NCBI GenBank assembly: GCA_016875695.1 | Contig: VGPB01000070.1 | Coordinates: 1-9,084 of the forward strand | Origin: Chloroflexota bacterium | Lineage (GTDB): Bacteria; Chloroflexota; Dehalococcoidia; UBA2979 | Reading direction: 5' to 3' | DNA length: 9,084 nt | Part shown: piece after piece, positions 1 through 7,330 of the stretch | Layout of the letters: the number at the start of each line of letters is the position of its first letter | Numbering within the stretch: the first letter of the stretch is position 1 | Translations under genes and position numbers: made by a program | The notes under the pieces: model-generated | Database searches by the model: none | The model's input: the letters and a program-made list of their open reading frames with translations, nothing else | What the model was told of the DNA's origin: nothing

Positions 1-73
1 GCAGCTCGGCGCCTACGGCGAGCGAGGGGTAGGCGTGGCCGCCCGTGCCGCCGCCGGCGAGCGCGAACATCAT
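1..73 (-). CDS. murG: MurG, UDP-GlcNAc:lipid I N-acetylglucosaminyltransferase, N-terminal fragment
   Basis: Only the first 24 codons are present; the gene runs off the left edge. The peptide starts MMFALAGGGTGGHAYPSLAV. The GGGTGGH-x2-P block is the N-terminal glycine-rich loop of MurG, which lies in the lipid-acceptor half of this peripheral membrane GT-B enzyme. MurG adds GlcNAc to lipid I to make lipid II on the inner face of the membrane. The start is a tandem ATGATG: the ATG at 73 overlaps the ftsW stop as ATGA, and the ATG at 70 would give a TGATG overlap. Both are in frame, and I chose 73 for the commoner 4-base overlap. The position directly after ftsW is the classic dcw order. The identity is firm despite the short length, because motif and context agree. 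Confidence 0.92.
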   Translation of the reverse strand, partial: MMFALAGGGTGGHAYPSLAVGAEL

Positions 74-1320
74 CGCGACCACCGGCCGGGGGGTGCGGCG
101 GAACGCAGCACGCCGCGCGTCGGTGGCTCGCGCGCGAGATCGCCCAGCGCTGCGGAGCGCGACACCGACAGCAGCACGCCGATGGCGCTCAGCGTCGCGA
201 TCGTGGCGGAGCCGCCGTACGACAGCAACGGCAGCGGGATGCCGGTCAGCGGGATCGAGCGCGTCACGCCGCCGGCGTTGATCAGCAGCTGGAACGCGAG
301 CCACGCACACACGCCCGTGGCCAGCAACGATCCGAAGCGGTCCGGCGCGCGTTGCGCGATGCGCAGGCCGCGCCACAGCAGCAGTGCGAACAGCAGCAGC
401 ACCATCACCACGCCGATGAAGCCTAGCTCCTCGCCGATGATCGCGAGCACGCCGTCCGTGTGCGAGCCGGGGATGAAGAAGAACTTCTGGCGCGATACCC
501 CGAGGCCAAGCCCGCTCAGCCCGCCGGACCCAAAGGCGACCAGCAGCTGCAGCGTGTGGAAGCCGACCCCGGTCGGGTCGTCCTCGGCGCTCGTGAAGGA
601 GAGGATGCGCTCGGTGCGGTAGCCGCCGCTGCTCACTAGCAACACGAACGCGAGCGTGCTCGCGCTCGCGAGCGCGAGCACGTGCGTGAGCCGCGCGCCC
701 GCGACGAAGAACAGCGCACCTGTGATCGCGGCGATGATCACCGCCGTGCCGAGGTCCGGCTCGAGCATGATCAGCGCGCCCACGAGCGCGACCATGCCCA
801 CGAATGGCAGCACGCCGAGCGAGAGATCGCGCACGACCTCGCCCTTGGCGGCGAGCCATGCGGCCATGTAGACGAGCACCGCCAGCTTCGCGAACTCGCT
901 CGGCTGCAGCGCCGGCAGCGCCGCGCTCGGCTGGATCCAGCGTTGCGCACCGTTTTGCTCGACGCCGATACCCGGCACGAGCACGGCCGCGAGCCCGACG
1001 AGCGCCGCCAGCATGATCAGCGGGCTCAGGCGCAGCAGCACGCGATAGTTCATGGTCATCGCCACGAACATGCAGCCGAGGCCGATCGCGATGAACACGA
1101 TCTGCCGCTTCACGAAGTAGTTCGCGTCGCCGTACTGCGCGTAGCCCAGCGCGTACGACGACGAGTACACGGCGATCAGGCCTACGACGGTCAGCACCAG
1201 TAGCACGGCGAGCAGCGCGTAGTCGGGCCCGTGCCGGCGCACGGGCGCGCGCTCGTCGCGCTCGGCATACGCTGGAGCCACGACTCCCGGACGCGCGGCG
1301 CCGCGGCGCGCGGCTATCAT
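70..1320 (-). CDS. ftsW: FtsW, septal SEDS peptidoglycan glycosyltransferase
   Basis: This 416-residue polytopic membrane protein polymerises lipid II at the septum together with its partner transpeptidase FtsI, encoded upstream. A charged cytoplasmic N-terminus of about 32 residues precedes a series of hydrophobic helices. SEDS landmarks visible are VYSSS near 51-55, QPSEFAKL at 139-146, LEPDLGTA at 186-193, the loop SHTD at 286-289 followed by IGEELGF, and the late block from NAGGVTRSIPLTG (348-360) to LPLLSYGGSA (363-372). Asp289 aligns with the SEDS catalytic aspartate (Asp297 in E. coli FtsW). The usual PEAHTDF reads PGSHTDG here. The ATG overlaps the murD stop as ATGA, and the stop overlaps murG. 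RodA is the close paralogue, but the neighbours favour FtsW. The C-terminal tail of about 25 residues is rich in Arg and Pro. Confidence 0.95.
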   Translation of the reverse strand: MIAARRGAARPGVVAPAYAERDERAPVRRHGPDYALLAVLLVLTVVGLIAVYSSSYALGYAQYGDANYFVKRQIVFIAIGLGCMFVAMTMNYRVLLRLSPLIMLAALVGLAAVLVPGIGVEQNGAQRWIQPSAALPALQPSEFAKLAVLVYMAAWLAAKGEVVRDLSLGVLPFVGMVALVGALIMLEPDLGTAVIIAAITGALFFVAGARLTHVLALASASTLAFVLLVSSGGYRTERILSFTSAEDDPTGVGFHTLQLLVAFGSGGLSGLGLGVSRQKFFFIPGSHTDGVLAIIGEELGFIGVVMVLLLFALLLWRGLRIAQRAPDRFGSLLATGVCAWLAFQLLINAGGVTRSIPLTGIPLPLLSYGGSATIATLSAIGVLLSVSRSAALGDLAREPPTRGVLRSAAPPGRWSR

Positions 1321-2729
1321 GTGGCGCTGCCCAGGCGTGCCACTGCGGTGCGGAAGGCCGCGCCGCGCTGCTCGAAGTTCGCATACGCATCGAACGACGT
1401 GCCGGCCGGCGCGAACAGCACCACGTCGCCCGCACGCGCGAGCCTTGCGGCGGCCGCGACCGCGCCCTCGACGTCCGCCACCTGTTCGACGGTGGCGCCG
1501 CAGCCTGCCGCGGTCACCGCCTCGCGCACCGCCGCCGCGAACAGCTCGCCCGCCTCACCGAACGCCACCACCGCGCGGCAGCGCGCGGCCGCCTCGGTGG
1601 CGAGCACGGCGAGCGGCAGCTCCTTGTGCCGCCCGCCCAGCAGCAACACCAGCGGCTCGGCGAAAGCGCGCATGCCGGCGAGCGTGCGTTCGGGCGTCGT
1701 CGCGATCGAGTCGTTCACGTACTGCACGCCGCTCACTGCGGCGACGGGCTCGAGGCGGTGCGGGATGCCCGCGAACGCGCGCACCGCGCTCGCGAGCGCT
1801 CTGTCGTCGACGCCCAGGCGGCTCGCGATCGCGACGGCAGACAGCACGTTGTCGACGTTGTGGTCGCCGCGCAGGCGGATCTCGGCGCGCGGGAGCACGG
1901 GATGCTCACGCCCATGCTCGCGCCGCACGACGACGTCGCCGGACAGCGTCACGCCGTCGCCGGGCAGCGCCTGCTGGCGTGCGGTGTACGTGACGTGGCC
2001 CGGCGCCTCGCGCGCGAATGCGGCCGCGACCGTGTCGTCGGCGTTGAAGATCACCGTGTCGTCGGCTTGCTGGAACGCGAACACGCGGCGCTTGAGCGCG
2101 ACGTACGCCTCCCACGTGTAGCGGTCGAGATGGTTCGGCGTCACGTTCGTGACGCACGCCAGCTGTGGGCTGCGCGAGACCGTCTCCAGTTGCGTGTGCG
2201 AGAGCTCGAGCATCACGCGCGTGCGCGGACCGATGCGCTCGAGCAGGCCGAGCAGGCCGACGCCGATGTTGCCGCCGAGCACGTAGTCCGCGCCCGCAGC
2301 CTCGAGCATCGCGCCGACCAGCGCGGCGGTCGTGCTCTTGCCGGAGGACCCGGTCACTGCCGCCACGGGCGCCGGGCACAGCTCGAGGAACAGCTGCGCC
2401 GCCGACGATACTGGGACGCCCGCGGCGCGCGCGGCGGCGAGCGCCGGCAGCTGCTGGGGCACGCCCTGTGATACGAAGACATAATCCGCGGTGGCGCAGT
2501 CCTCAGCCCGGTTCGCGCCGAGCGAGAGCGTGGCCTCACTGTCCGCGATGGTCACGAGGGCGTTGCGGAGCGCCTCGGCGGGGCGAACGTCGGACACCGT
2601 CACGCGCGCGCCGCGCCCAGCGAGGAAGCGCACGAGATCGATCCCTTCGATGCCGAGGCCGACGACAGTCACGCGCGCCCCTGCGAAGTTAGGAGAATGT
2701 GCCTCAGCAGATGCGCTATTCTTATCCAC
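1317..2729 (-). CDS. murD: MurD, UDP-MurNAc-L-alanine:D-glutamate ligase
   Basis: MurD is the cytoplasmic ATP-dependent ligase that adds D-Glu to UDP-MurNAc-L-Ala. At 470 residues from the GTG at 2729 it is near family length. Seen in order are an N-terminal Rossmann-like segment (RVTVVGLGIEG, about 19-29), the ATP loop TGSSGKSTT (126-134), NVTPNHLDRY (195-204), Lys213 at the usual carbamylated-lysine position, GDHNVDNVLSA (288-298), NDSIATTPER (339-348), LLGGRHKE (363-370) and the C-terminal PAGTSFDAYANFEQRG (441-456). Departures from the common family pattern are GSSGKST for GTNGKT/ST, ELSHTQLE for ELSSFQLE (175-182), and APAGTSF for SPACASF. The start is uncertain: the first 15 or so codons use A/T-ending codons unlike the rest, and a GTG 19 codons downstream, just before the Rossmann strand, is an alternative. 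The stop overlaps ftsW as ATGA. Confidence 0.95.
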   Translation of the reverse strand: MDKNSASAEAHSPNFAGARVTVVGLGIEGIDLVRFLAGRGARVTVSDVRPAEALRNALVTIADSEATLSLGANRAEDCATADYVFVSQGVPQQLPALAAARAAGVPVSSAAQLFLELCPAPVAAVTGSSGKSTTAALVGAMLEAAGADYVLGGNIGVGLLGLLERIGPRTRVMLELSHTQLETVSRSPQLACVTNVTPNHLDRYTWEAYVALKRRVFAFQQADDTVIFNADDTVAAAFAREAPGHVTYTARQQALPGDGVTLSGDVVVRREHGREHPVLPRAEIRLRGDHNVDNVLSAVAIASRLGVDDRALASAVRAFAGIPHRLEPVAAVSGVQYVNDSIATTPERTLAGMRAFAEPLVLLLGGRHKELPLAVLATEAAARCRAVVAFGEAGELFAAAVREAVTAAGCGATVEQVADVEGAVAAAARLARAGDVVLFAPAGTSFDAYANFEQRGAAFRTAVARLGSAT

Positions 2730-2746
2730 CGGTGGTCACACCGCAA
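2718..2746 (-). promoter_or_regulatory. Possible internal promoter before murD
   Basis: Reading the minus strand, TTGCGG (2746-2741) is followed after 17 bases by AAGAAT (2723-2718). These match the sigma70-type consensus at 3 of 6 and 4 of 6 positions. The stretch covers the mraY end and the start of murD and is one of the few A/T-richer spots in the window. It could drive murD-ftsW-murG separately, but this is only a pattern match, and it is plausible only if murD starts at its downstream GTG. Confidence 0.22.
2727..2736. repeat. 10-base perfect palindrome at the mraY/murD junction
   Basis: CCACCGGTGG is a perfect inverted repeat with no spacer. It covers the last base of the mraY stop codon and the proposed GTG start of murD. 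It could be a protein-binding site or chance in GC-rich DNA. It has no loop, so it is unlikely to act as an RNA hairpin. Confidence 0.4.
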
Positions 2747-3695
2747 GTGCCAGCGCCACGCCGACCATCGCCCCCGCGAACCCGAACAGCCAGAAGCGCA
2801 GCACCACCTGCGGCTCGCTCCAGCCGAGCAGCTCGAAGTGGTGGTGCAGGGGCGTCATGCGGAAGAGGCGTCGCCCGCCCGTGGTCTGGAAGTAGGCGAT
2901 CTGCAGCAGCGTCGAGAGCGCCTCGGCGCAGAAGACGATGCCGATCACCGGGAGCAACAACCAGTGCCCGGTCATCAGCGCCACCGTCGCCAGTGCCGCA
3001 CCCAGCGGCAGCGCGCCGGTGTCGCCCATGAACACGCTCGCGGGGTGCGCGTTGTACCAGAGGAAGCCGAGCAGCGCCCCCACGACCGTGAACGAGAATG
3101 TCGAGAGATACGCTTGCTCCTGCGCGAAAGCGATCACCGCGTACGCGGTGAATGCGATCGCCGCCGTGCCGCCGAGCAGCCCGTCGAGCCCGTCCGTGAT
3201 CGCCACCGACGCCGTCGTCGTCAGCACGATGAGCACGGCGAGCGGCACGTAGAGCAGGCCCAGGTCGTGCTTGCCGGCCCACGGGATGTTCACACTGTGC
3301 GCGTCCAGGAGGTCGTAGCACGCCCACGCGATGCCTACGCCGAGCAGCGCGATCAGCCCGAACTTCACGCGCCAGCTCAGCCCGCGCTGGTGTCGCCCGG
3401 ACAGCGTTCCGCGGTCGTCGACGGCACCGATGGCCAGCGCGACCCCTACCGCGAGCAGCGGCAGCAGGATGCTTAGACGGTCGAACAGGTTCGTGAACAC
3501 CGTGACCACGGCCGCCGCGCCGAAGATCAGCAGCCCGCCCATGGTCGGCGTGCCTTCCTTCGCGGTGTGCGTCGACGGCCCCTCGGCGGAGATCGCCTTG
3601 CCGAGCCGCTGCGCGCGCAGCCACGCGACCAGCGGGCGGCCGGCGATCAGCGCGAGCAGGAACGCCGCGCCGCCGGAAAGCAGCGCGTGCGTCAT
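2736..3695 (-). CDS. mraY: MraY, phospho-MurNAc-pentapeptide transferase
   Basis: MraY moves phospho-MurNAc-pentapeptide from UDP onto undecaprenyl phosphate to form lipid I, the first membrane step of peptidoglycan synthesis. The protein has 319 residues, slightly short for the family (about 320-360), with roughly ten hydrophobic helices. Motifs seen are H43-x2-K46 followed by EGTPTMGG, the metal-binding pair Asp93-Asp94 in GAVDDRG, ITDGLDGL (166-173), FMGDTGALPLG (222-232) and MTPLHHHFEL (280-289) with His284-286. The usual NLTDGLDG reads AITDGLDG, so Ala165 replaces a nearly invariant Asn. The start was chosen at 3695 because its ATG overlaps the murF stop as ATGA and MTHALL opens the first helix. 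An in-frame extension upstream reads through murF in another frame and is not coding. murD follows 6 bases after the stop. Confidence 0.96.
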   Translation of the reverse strand: MTHALLSGGAAFLLALIAGRPLVAWLRAQRLGKAISAEGPSTHTAKEGTPTMGGLLIFGAAAVVTVFTNLFDRLSILLPLLAVGVALAIGAVDDRGTLSGRHQRGLSWRVKFGLIALLGVGIAWACYDLLDAHSVNIPWAGKHDLGLLYVPLAVLIVLTTTASVAITDGLDGLLGGTAAIAFTAYAVIAFAQEQAYLSTFSFTVVGALLGFLWYNAHPASVFMGDTGALPLGAALATVALMTGHWLLLPVIGIVFCAEALSTLLQIAYFQTTGGRRLFRMTPLHHHFELLGWSEPQVVLRFWLFGFAGAMVGVALALAV

Positions 3696-5107
3696 CGCCC
3701 GGCCTCCCCGGGGCAGGCGAGGTCGCGCTCCAGCGCGGCCACCACGGTCTCCAGCGCCAGCGCTCGGGAGCCCTTCACCAGCAGCACATCCTCGGGCCGC
3801 AGCGCCTTGCGCAGCGCGGCGGCGGCTTCGTCCTTGGTGGCGTGGTGGTGCACATCGTGCAGTCCGCCCTGCCGCGCCGCCACCGCGATCCCCTCTCCGA
3901 GCCCCCCGACCGTGAACAGGACGTCCACGAGCTCGGCCGCCCGCCGCCCCACGCGCGCGTGCTCGCGCGCCGAGAGCTCGCCCAGCTCCAGCATGTCGCC
4001 GAGCAGCGCCACGCGGCGCCCGGGCGTCTCGGCCAGCAGCTCGAGCGCGCCCAGCGTCGCTACCGGGCTCGCGTTGTACGTGTCGTCGAGCAGTATCACG
4101 CCCCCCGGCAGCGTGCCGATGCGCAGCCGCGTGGGGATGCGCAGCGCCTCGATCGCCTCGACCGCCGAGTCGAGCGGCACGCCGTCCGAGAGGCCCACCG
4201 CGAGCGCCGCCAGCACGTTGGCGAGCAGGTGGCGGCCGGGCAGTGGCACCGCGACGCGGCGCGTGGCGCCTGCGTAATGGAGGTCGAAGCGAAAGCCGCG
4301 CGCGCCGTCGCTCTCCAGCGCATCGCCGCGGACGTGCGCCTCCGGGCCGCTGCCGAACCAGCACACGCGCGCGGCGGTGTACGGCGCCATCGCCGCCACG
4401 CGCGCGTCGTCGGCGTTCAGCACGGCGACGCCGCCCGCGGGCAGCGCCTCCGGCAGCTCGCGCTTCGCGCGCGCAATCGCCTCCAGCGAGCCCGCACGCT
4501 CCAGGTGCACGGGCCCCACGTTCAGCACCACGCCGATGCGTGGGCGCGTCCAGCGGCAGAGCAGCGCGATCTCACCCGTGGTGTACATGCCGAGCTCGAG
4601 CACCGCGCGCTCGGTGTCCGGCCGCACCGCGAGCAGGCAGAGTGGCACCCCGATCTCGTTATTATAGTTCGCCGGCTCGGCCTGCGTGCGGTAGCGCTGC
4701 GCCAGCACCGCCGCCGCGATTAGCTTCGTGGTCGACTTGCCGACGTTCCCCGTGACGCCCACGACGTCTAGCGCGGGCAGCGCGTCGCGCCACGCCGCGG
4801 CCAGCGTCTGCAGTGCCGCCAGCGCGTCCGCGACTTCGAAGCACCGCGTGGCGTCGACGCCCGGCGGCACGTGCTCGCACAGCACGCCGGCCGCGCCGCG
4901 CGCGAGCGCATTGGCGGCGAATTCGTGCCCGTCGGTGTGCTCGCCTCGTAGCGCGACGAACAGGTCGCCCGGCTGCGCGAGGCGCGAGTCGATCACGGCG
5001 CGCGTGAACGCGAGCGGCGGTCCCTCGACGCTGCGCAGCTGCGCCGCGAGCACGCGGCGCACGAACGCGCCGTCCAACGCGGGCGTGCCAGGCGGCGGCG
5101 CCGTCAT
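3692..5107 (-). CDS. murF: MurF, UDP-MurNAc-tripeptide:D-Ala-D-Ala ligase
   Basis: MurF is the last cytoplasmic Mur ligase and joins D-Ala-D-Ala to UDP-MurNAc-tripeptide using ATP. It has 471 residues, normal for the family. Visible features are DSR (40-42) in the UDP-substrate-binding N-terminal domain, the ATP loop TGNVGKSTTK (119-128), NYNNEIGVPL (147-156), ELGM (171-174), NVGPVHLERAGS (196-207), LPGRHLLANVLAA (289-301), DDTYNASPVAT (341-351), LGDMLELGE (369-377) and the C-terminal LVKGSRAL (443-450). The DDTYNASP and NNEIGVPL blocks separate MurF from MurC, MurD and MurE. The ATP loop has Asn-Val-Gly-Lys-Ser where GSxGKT is usual. The ATG overlaps the ftsI stop as ATGA, and the stop overlaps mraY as ATGA. 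In most dcw clusters murE sits between ftsI and murF; here it does not. Confidence 0.96.
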   Translation of the reverse strand: MTAPPPGTPALDGAFVRRVLAAQLRSVEGPPLAFTRAVIDSRLAQPGDLFVALRGEHTDGHEFAANALARGAAGVLCEHVPPGVDATRCFEVADALAALQTLAAAWRDALPALDVVGVTGNVGKSTTKLIAAAVLAQRYRTQAEPANYNNEIGVPLCLLAVRPDTERAVLELGMYTTGEIALLCRWTRPRIGVVLNVGPVHLERAGSLEAIARAKRELPEALPAGGVAVLNADDARVAAMAPYTAARVCWFGSGPEAHVRGDALESDGARGFRFDLHYAGATRRVAVPLPGRHLLANVLAALAVGLSDGVPLDSAVEAIEALRIPTRLRIGTLPGGVILLDDTYNASPVATLGALELLAETPGRRVALLGDMLELGELSAREHARVGRRAAELVDVLFTVGGLGEGIAVAARQGGLHDVHHHATKDEAAAALRKALRPEDVLLVKGSRALALETVVAALERDLACPGEAGR

Positions 5108-6858
5108 CGTGCGGCCGCCTGCGGCGCCGGAGGCAGCGCGGGCGGTACGTTCAGGTACTGCATGATGTCCGCCGCGACGTTCGCGAATACCGGCGCCGCG
5201 ACCTGCCCGCCGAGGTTCAGCCCGCCGCTCGGCTGGTCGATCTTGACGAGGATCGACACGCGCGGCTGCTCGTACGGCAGGAAGCCTGCGAACGTCGCGA
5301 TCGTCGTGTTCAGGTCGTAGCCCGTGGGGATCGAGACGAGCGTCGTGCCGGTCTTGCCGGCGACCAGGTAGCCGCGCACGCGCGCGCCGTGCCACTCGAC
5401 GCTCTCGACGACGTCGAGCATGAGTGCGCCGACGGTCTTCGCGGTGGCCGCCGAGACCGGGCGGCGCACCTCGACGGGGGCGAAGCGGCGCACCTCGCGG
5501 TCGTTGACGACCTGCGTGACGACGTACGGCCGCATCAGCCGCCCCCCGTTCGCGAACACGTTGACGGCTGTCAGCACCTGCAGCGGCGTGGCCGCGAGCC
5601 CCTGGCCGTACGAGTTCGTGGCCAGGTCGACGGGGTACCACGCGGGGTCGTCCGGCTCGCGGATCAGACCCTCCGCCTCGCCCGACAGCCCGACGTGCGT
5701 CGGCTCGCCGAACCCAAACGCGTGCAGGTAACCGTAGAAGTCGTGCGCGCCGATCTGCTGCGACAGCCACACCGAGCCGGTGTTGAGCGACCGCTGCAGG
5801 TACTGCCGCACCGTGACGTGGCCGTTGGCGGAGAAGTCCCAGTTGGTGATCTTCGTCGTGCTGCCGGCCACGTCGAAGCGGCCCGTGTCGACGTACGTGC
5901 TCTCGGGCGTGACCTTGCCGAGGTCGATCGCGGCGGCGGTGGTGATCGTCTTCAGCACCGAGCCTGGCTCGTAGAGGTCGGCCACCGCGCGGTTGCGCAC
6001 GTGCTCGGCGAGCTTCGGGTCGTCGAGGTCGATGGCGCCGAGGCCGGTAGTCGGCAGCGACGTCATGGCCAGCACCGCGCCGCTGTGCGACTCCATCACG
6101 ATGATCGAGCCGCCGGTCGCGTGGTACTGCGCGACGGCCTCGCGCAAGCGTCGCTCGGCGATCGCCTGGATGAAGCGGTCGATGGTGAGCTGCACCTCGC
6201 CGCCGGACTGCGGCTCGCGCTCGTTGCGGCCCTGGAACGCGATCGGCCGGCCGAGCGCGTCGTGCTCGAAGCGCCGCAGCCCCGGCTTGCCGCTCAGCAG
6301 CTGGTTGAAGTCGGCCTCGATGCCCCACAGGCCAGTGCCGTCGAGCCCGAGGTAGCCCACGATCGAGGCCGCGAGGTCGCCCTCCGGGTACAGCCGCCGC
6401 GCGGCGGGCAGCAGCCGCACGCCCCACAGGTCGAGCGCCTGCAGCTCGCGTCCGGCGGCGTACGCGAGCTGGCGGCGCACCAGGACATCGCCCTGCCGTA
6501 CCGCGGTGCTGGCCGCCAGCAGCGCCGGCGCGCTGGCGTCGCCGCCGAGGAACGCTGCGAGCTGCTGCGCGGCGCGCTTCGCGCGCGTCGTGTCCCGCCA
6601 CAGGAACGAGTCGATGTAGAGGTCCCATGTGTCGACGGACGTCGCGAGCGGGAAGCCGGTCGCGTCGAGGATCGCGCCGCGCGGCGCGGGCAGGCTCGCG
6701 GCGCCGAGGCGCGCGACCGCCGCTTCCTCGACGTACCGCTCGTGGTCCACCAGCTGCACCATCGCCAGTCGTGCGATGAGTGCGACGAGCGCGAGCGCCA
6801 CGGCGGCGGTGAGGGTGTGATGCCGCCAGTTGAGCTGGCTCGGACGGCGGTTCGCCAT
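5104..6858 (-). CDS. ftsI: FtsI-type class B penicillin-binding protein, septal transpeptidase
   Basis: This 584-residue membrane-anchored D,D-transpeptidase cross-links septal peptidoglycan and pairs with FtsW. A short basic N-terminus leads into one transmembrane segment at about residues 15-37. The dimerisation/pedestal region follows, with APRGAILDATG (58-68) matching the class B RGxIxDRxG signature and a YPEGDLAASIVGYLG block (157-171). The transpeptidase domain has all three catalytic motifs: S300-V-L-K303 in YEPGSVLKT, S357-L-N359, and K502-T-G-T505. No C-terminal PASTA repeats are present; the protein ends in a short Pro/Ala tail. The ATG at 6858 was chosen because it has a good ribosome binding site and starts just before the basic and hydrophobic anchor. 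A longer in-frame reading to 6981 would overlap ftsL and adds Arg-rich, shadow-like sequence. The stop overlaps murF. Confidence 0.95.
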   Translation of the reverse strand: MANRRPSQLNWRHHTLTAAVALALVALIARLAMVQLVDHERYVEEAAVARLGAASLPAPRGAILDATGFPLATSVDTWDLYIDSFLWRDTTRAKRAAQQLAAFLGGDASAPALLAASTAVRQGDVLVRRQLAYAAGRELQALDLWGVRLLPAARRLYPEGDLAASIVGYLGLDGTGLWGIEADFNQLLSGKPGLRRFEHDALGRPIAFQGRNEREPQSGGEVQLTIDRFIQAIAERRLREAVAQYHATGGSIIVMESHSGAVLAMTSLPTTGLGAIDLDDPKLAEHVRNRAVADLYEPGSVLKTITTAAAIDLGKVTPESTYVDTGRFDVAGSTTKITNWDFSANGHVTVRQYLQRSLNTGSVWLSQQIGAHDFYGYLHAFGFGEPTHVGLSGEAEGLIREPDDPAWYPVDLATNSYGQGLAATPLQVLTAVNVFANGGRLMRPYVVTQVVNDREVRRFAPVEVRRPVSAATAKTVGALMLDVVESVEWHGARVRGYLVAGKTGTTLVSIPTGYDLNTTIATFAGFLPYEQPRVSILVKIDQPSGGLNLGGQVAAPVFANVAADIMQYLNVPPALPPAPQAAAR

Positions 6859-6865
6859 GGGCCTG

Positions 6866-6870
6866 CCCTC
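6866..6870 (-). promoter_or_regulatory. Ribosome binding site of ftsI
   Basis: GAGGG lies 7 bases before the ATG at 6858 and is the clearest Shine-Dalgarno sequence in the cluster. It sits in the 40-base gap after ftsL, where ftsI cannot rely on stop/start overlap for translation. It supports the ATG at 6858 over the longer upstream reading. Confidence 0.65.
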
Positions 6871-6898
6871 ACTCCGCGTCCGGCCGCCGGCCACGGGG

Positions 6899-7330
6899 CT
6901 AGTCGAATCCCGGCAGCCTGCGCAGCAGCGCCTCCCACCATGCAACCTCGAGCGCGGGCGTCGGCTCCGGCCGCACCACATAGCGGCCGGGCATCGCGAT
7001 GCCCGCGGGCGCGCGCTCCGGCACCGTCACGCGCACCGTCCGGGCGGGCTGCACCATTCCGAGCCGTTCGATCGCGATGCGCCGCACCTGATCGGTGCGC
7101 GCCTGCGCCGCGACGTCCGCCTCCAGCAGCCGCACCTCTGCGGCCAGCGCGTCGCGTTCGCGCTCCAGCTCGCGCAGCGCGTAGCCGGCGCTCGCCGTGC
7201 GGCTGGACTGCAGCACCTGCAGCAGCCCCAGGCTGACGGCGGCCAGCAGCGCGAGCGCGGCGAGCAGCGTCCAGGGCACGTGGCGCGCGGCCACGCGGGG
7301 CAGCGCCGCGGCGTGCTGCGCCGCGGCCAT
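6899..7330 (-). CDS. ftsL: FtsL-like septum protein (FtsL/DivIC type)
   Basis: This 143-residue bitopic membrane protein is recognised by architecture and position rather than by a strong motif. A short N-terminus precedes one transmembrane helix (about 20-41), then a predicted coiled coil rich in Leu, Glu and Arg (about 50-77, LRELERERDALAAEV), then RIAIERLGMVQPARTVRV (84-101), resembling the short conserved end of FtsL/DivIC proteins. A C-terminal extension of about 40 residues follows, rich in Pro and ending in WWEALLRRLPGFD. FtsL proteins scaffold and activate the FtsW-FtsI synthase, and their genes usually lie between rsmH and ftsI as here. The ATG at 7330 overlaps the rsmH stop as TGATG. 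A longer in-frame reading to 7501 adds only Arg-rich sequence lying inside rsmH. Sequence identity in this family is always low, so the symbol rests largely on context. Confidence 0.85.
   Translation of the reverse strand: MAAAQHAAALPRVAARHVPWTLLAALALLAAVSLGLLQVLQSSRTASAGYALRELERERDALAAEVRLLEADVAAQARTDQVRRIAIERLGMVQPARTVRVTVPERAPAGIAMPGRYVVRPEPTPALEVAWWEALLRRLPGFD

Noticed and set aside
70..1320. RodA rather than FtsW
   Set aside because: Both are SEDS proteins, but the placement between murD and murG within a dcw cluster that also has ftsI is characteristic of FtsW.
1231..2729. Several long plus-strand frames opposite murD (for example 1231-2121 and 1626-2471)
   Set aside because: They are low-complexity Ala/Arg/Ser-rich translations without start-site signals, and they mirror a clearly coding minus strand.
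5108..6628. Upstream in-frame extension of murF to a 978-codon reading
   Set aside because: The extra part is an Arg/Gly/Pro-rich shadow of ftsI in another frame. The ATG at 5107 with ATGA overlap and the normal MurF length fix the start.
5389..7236. Long open frame of 615 codons on the plus strand, antisense to ftsI and ftsL
   Set aside because: Very GC-rich DNA leaves antisense frames open. The translation is Arg/Ala/His-rich with no recognisable motif, while the minus strand carries complete catalytic motifs.
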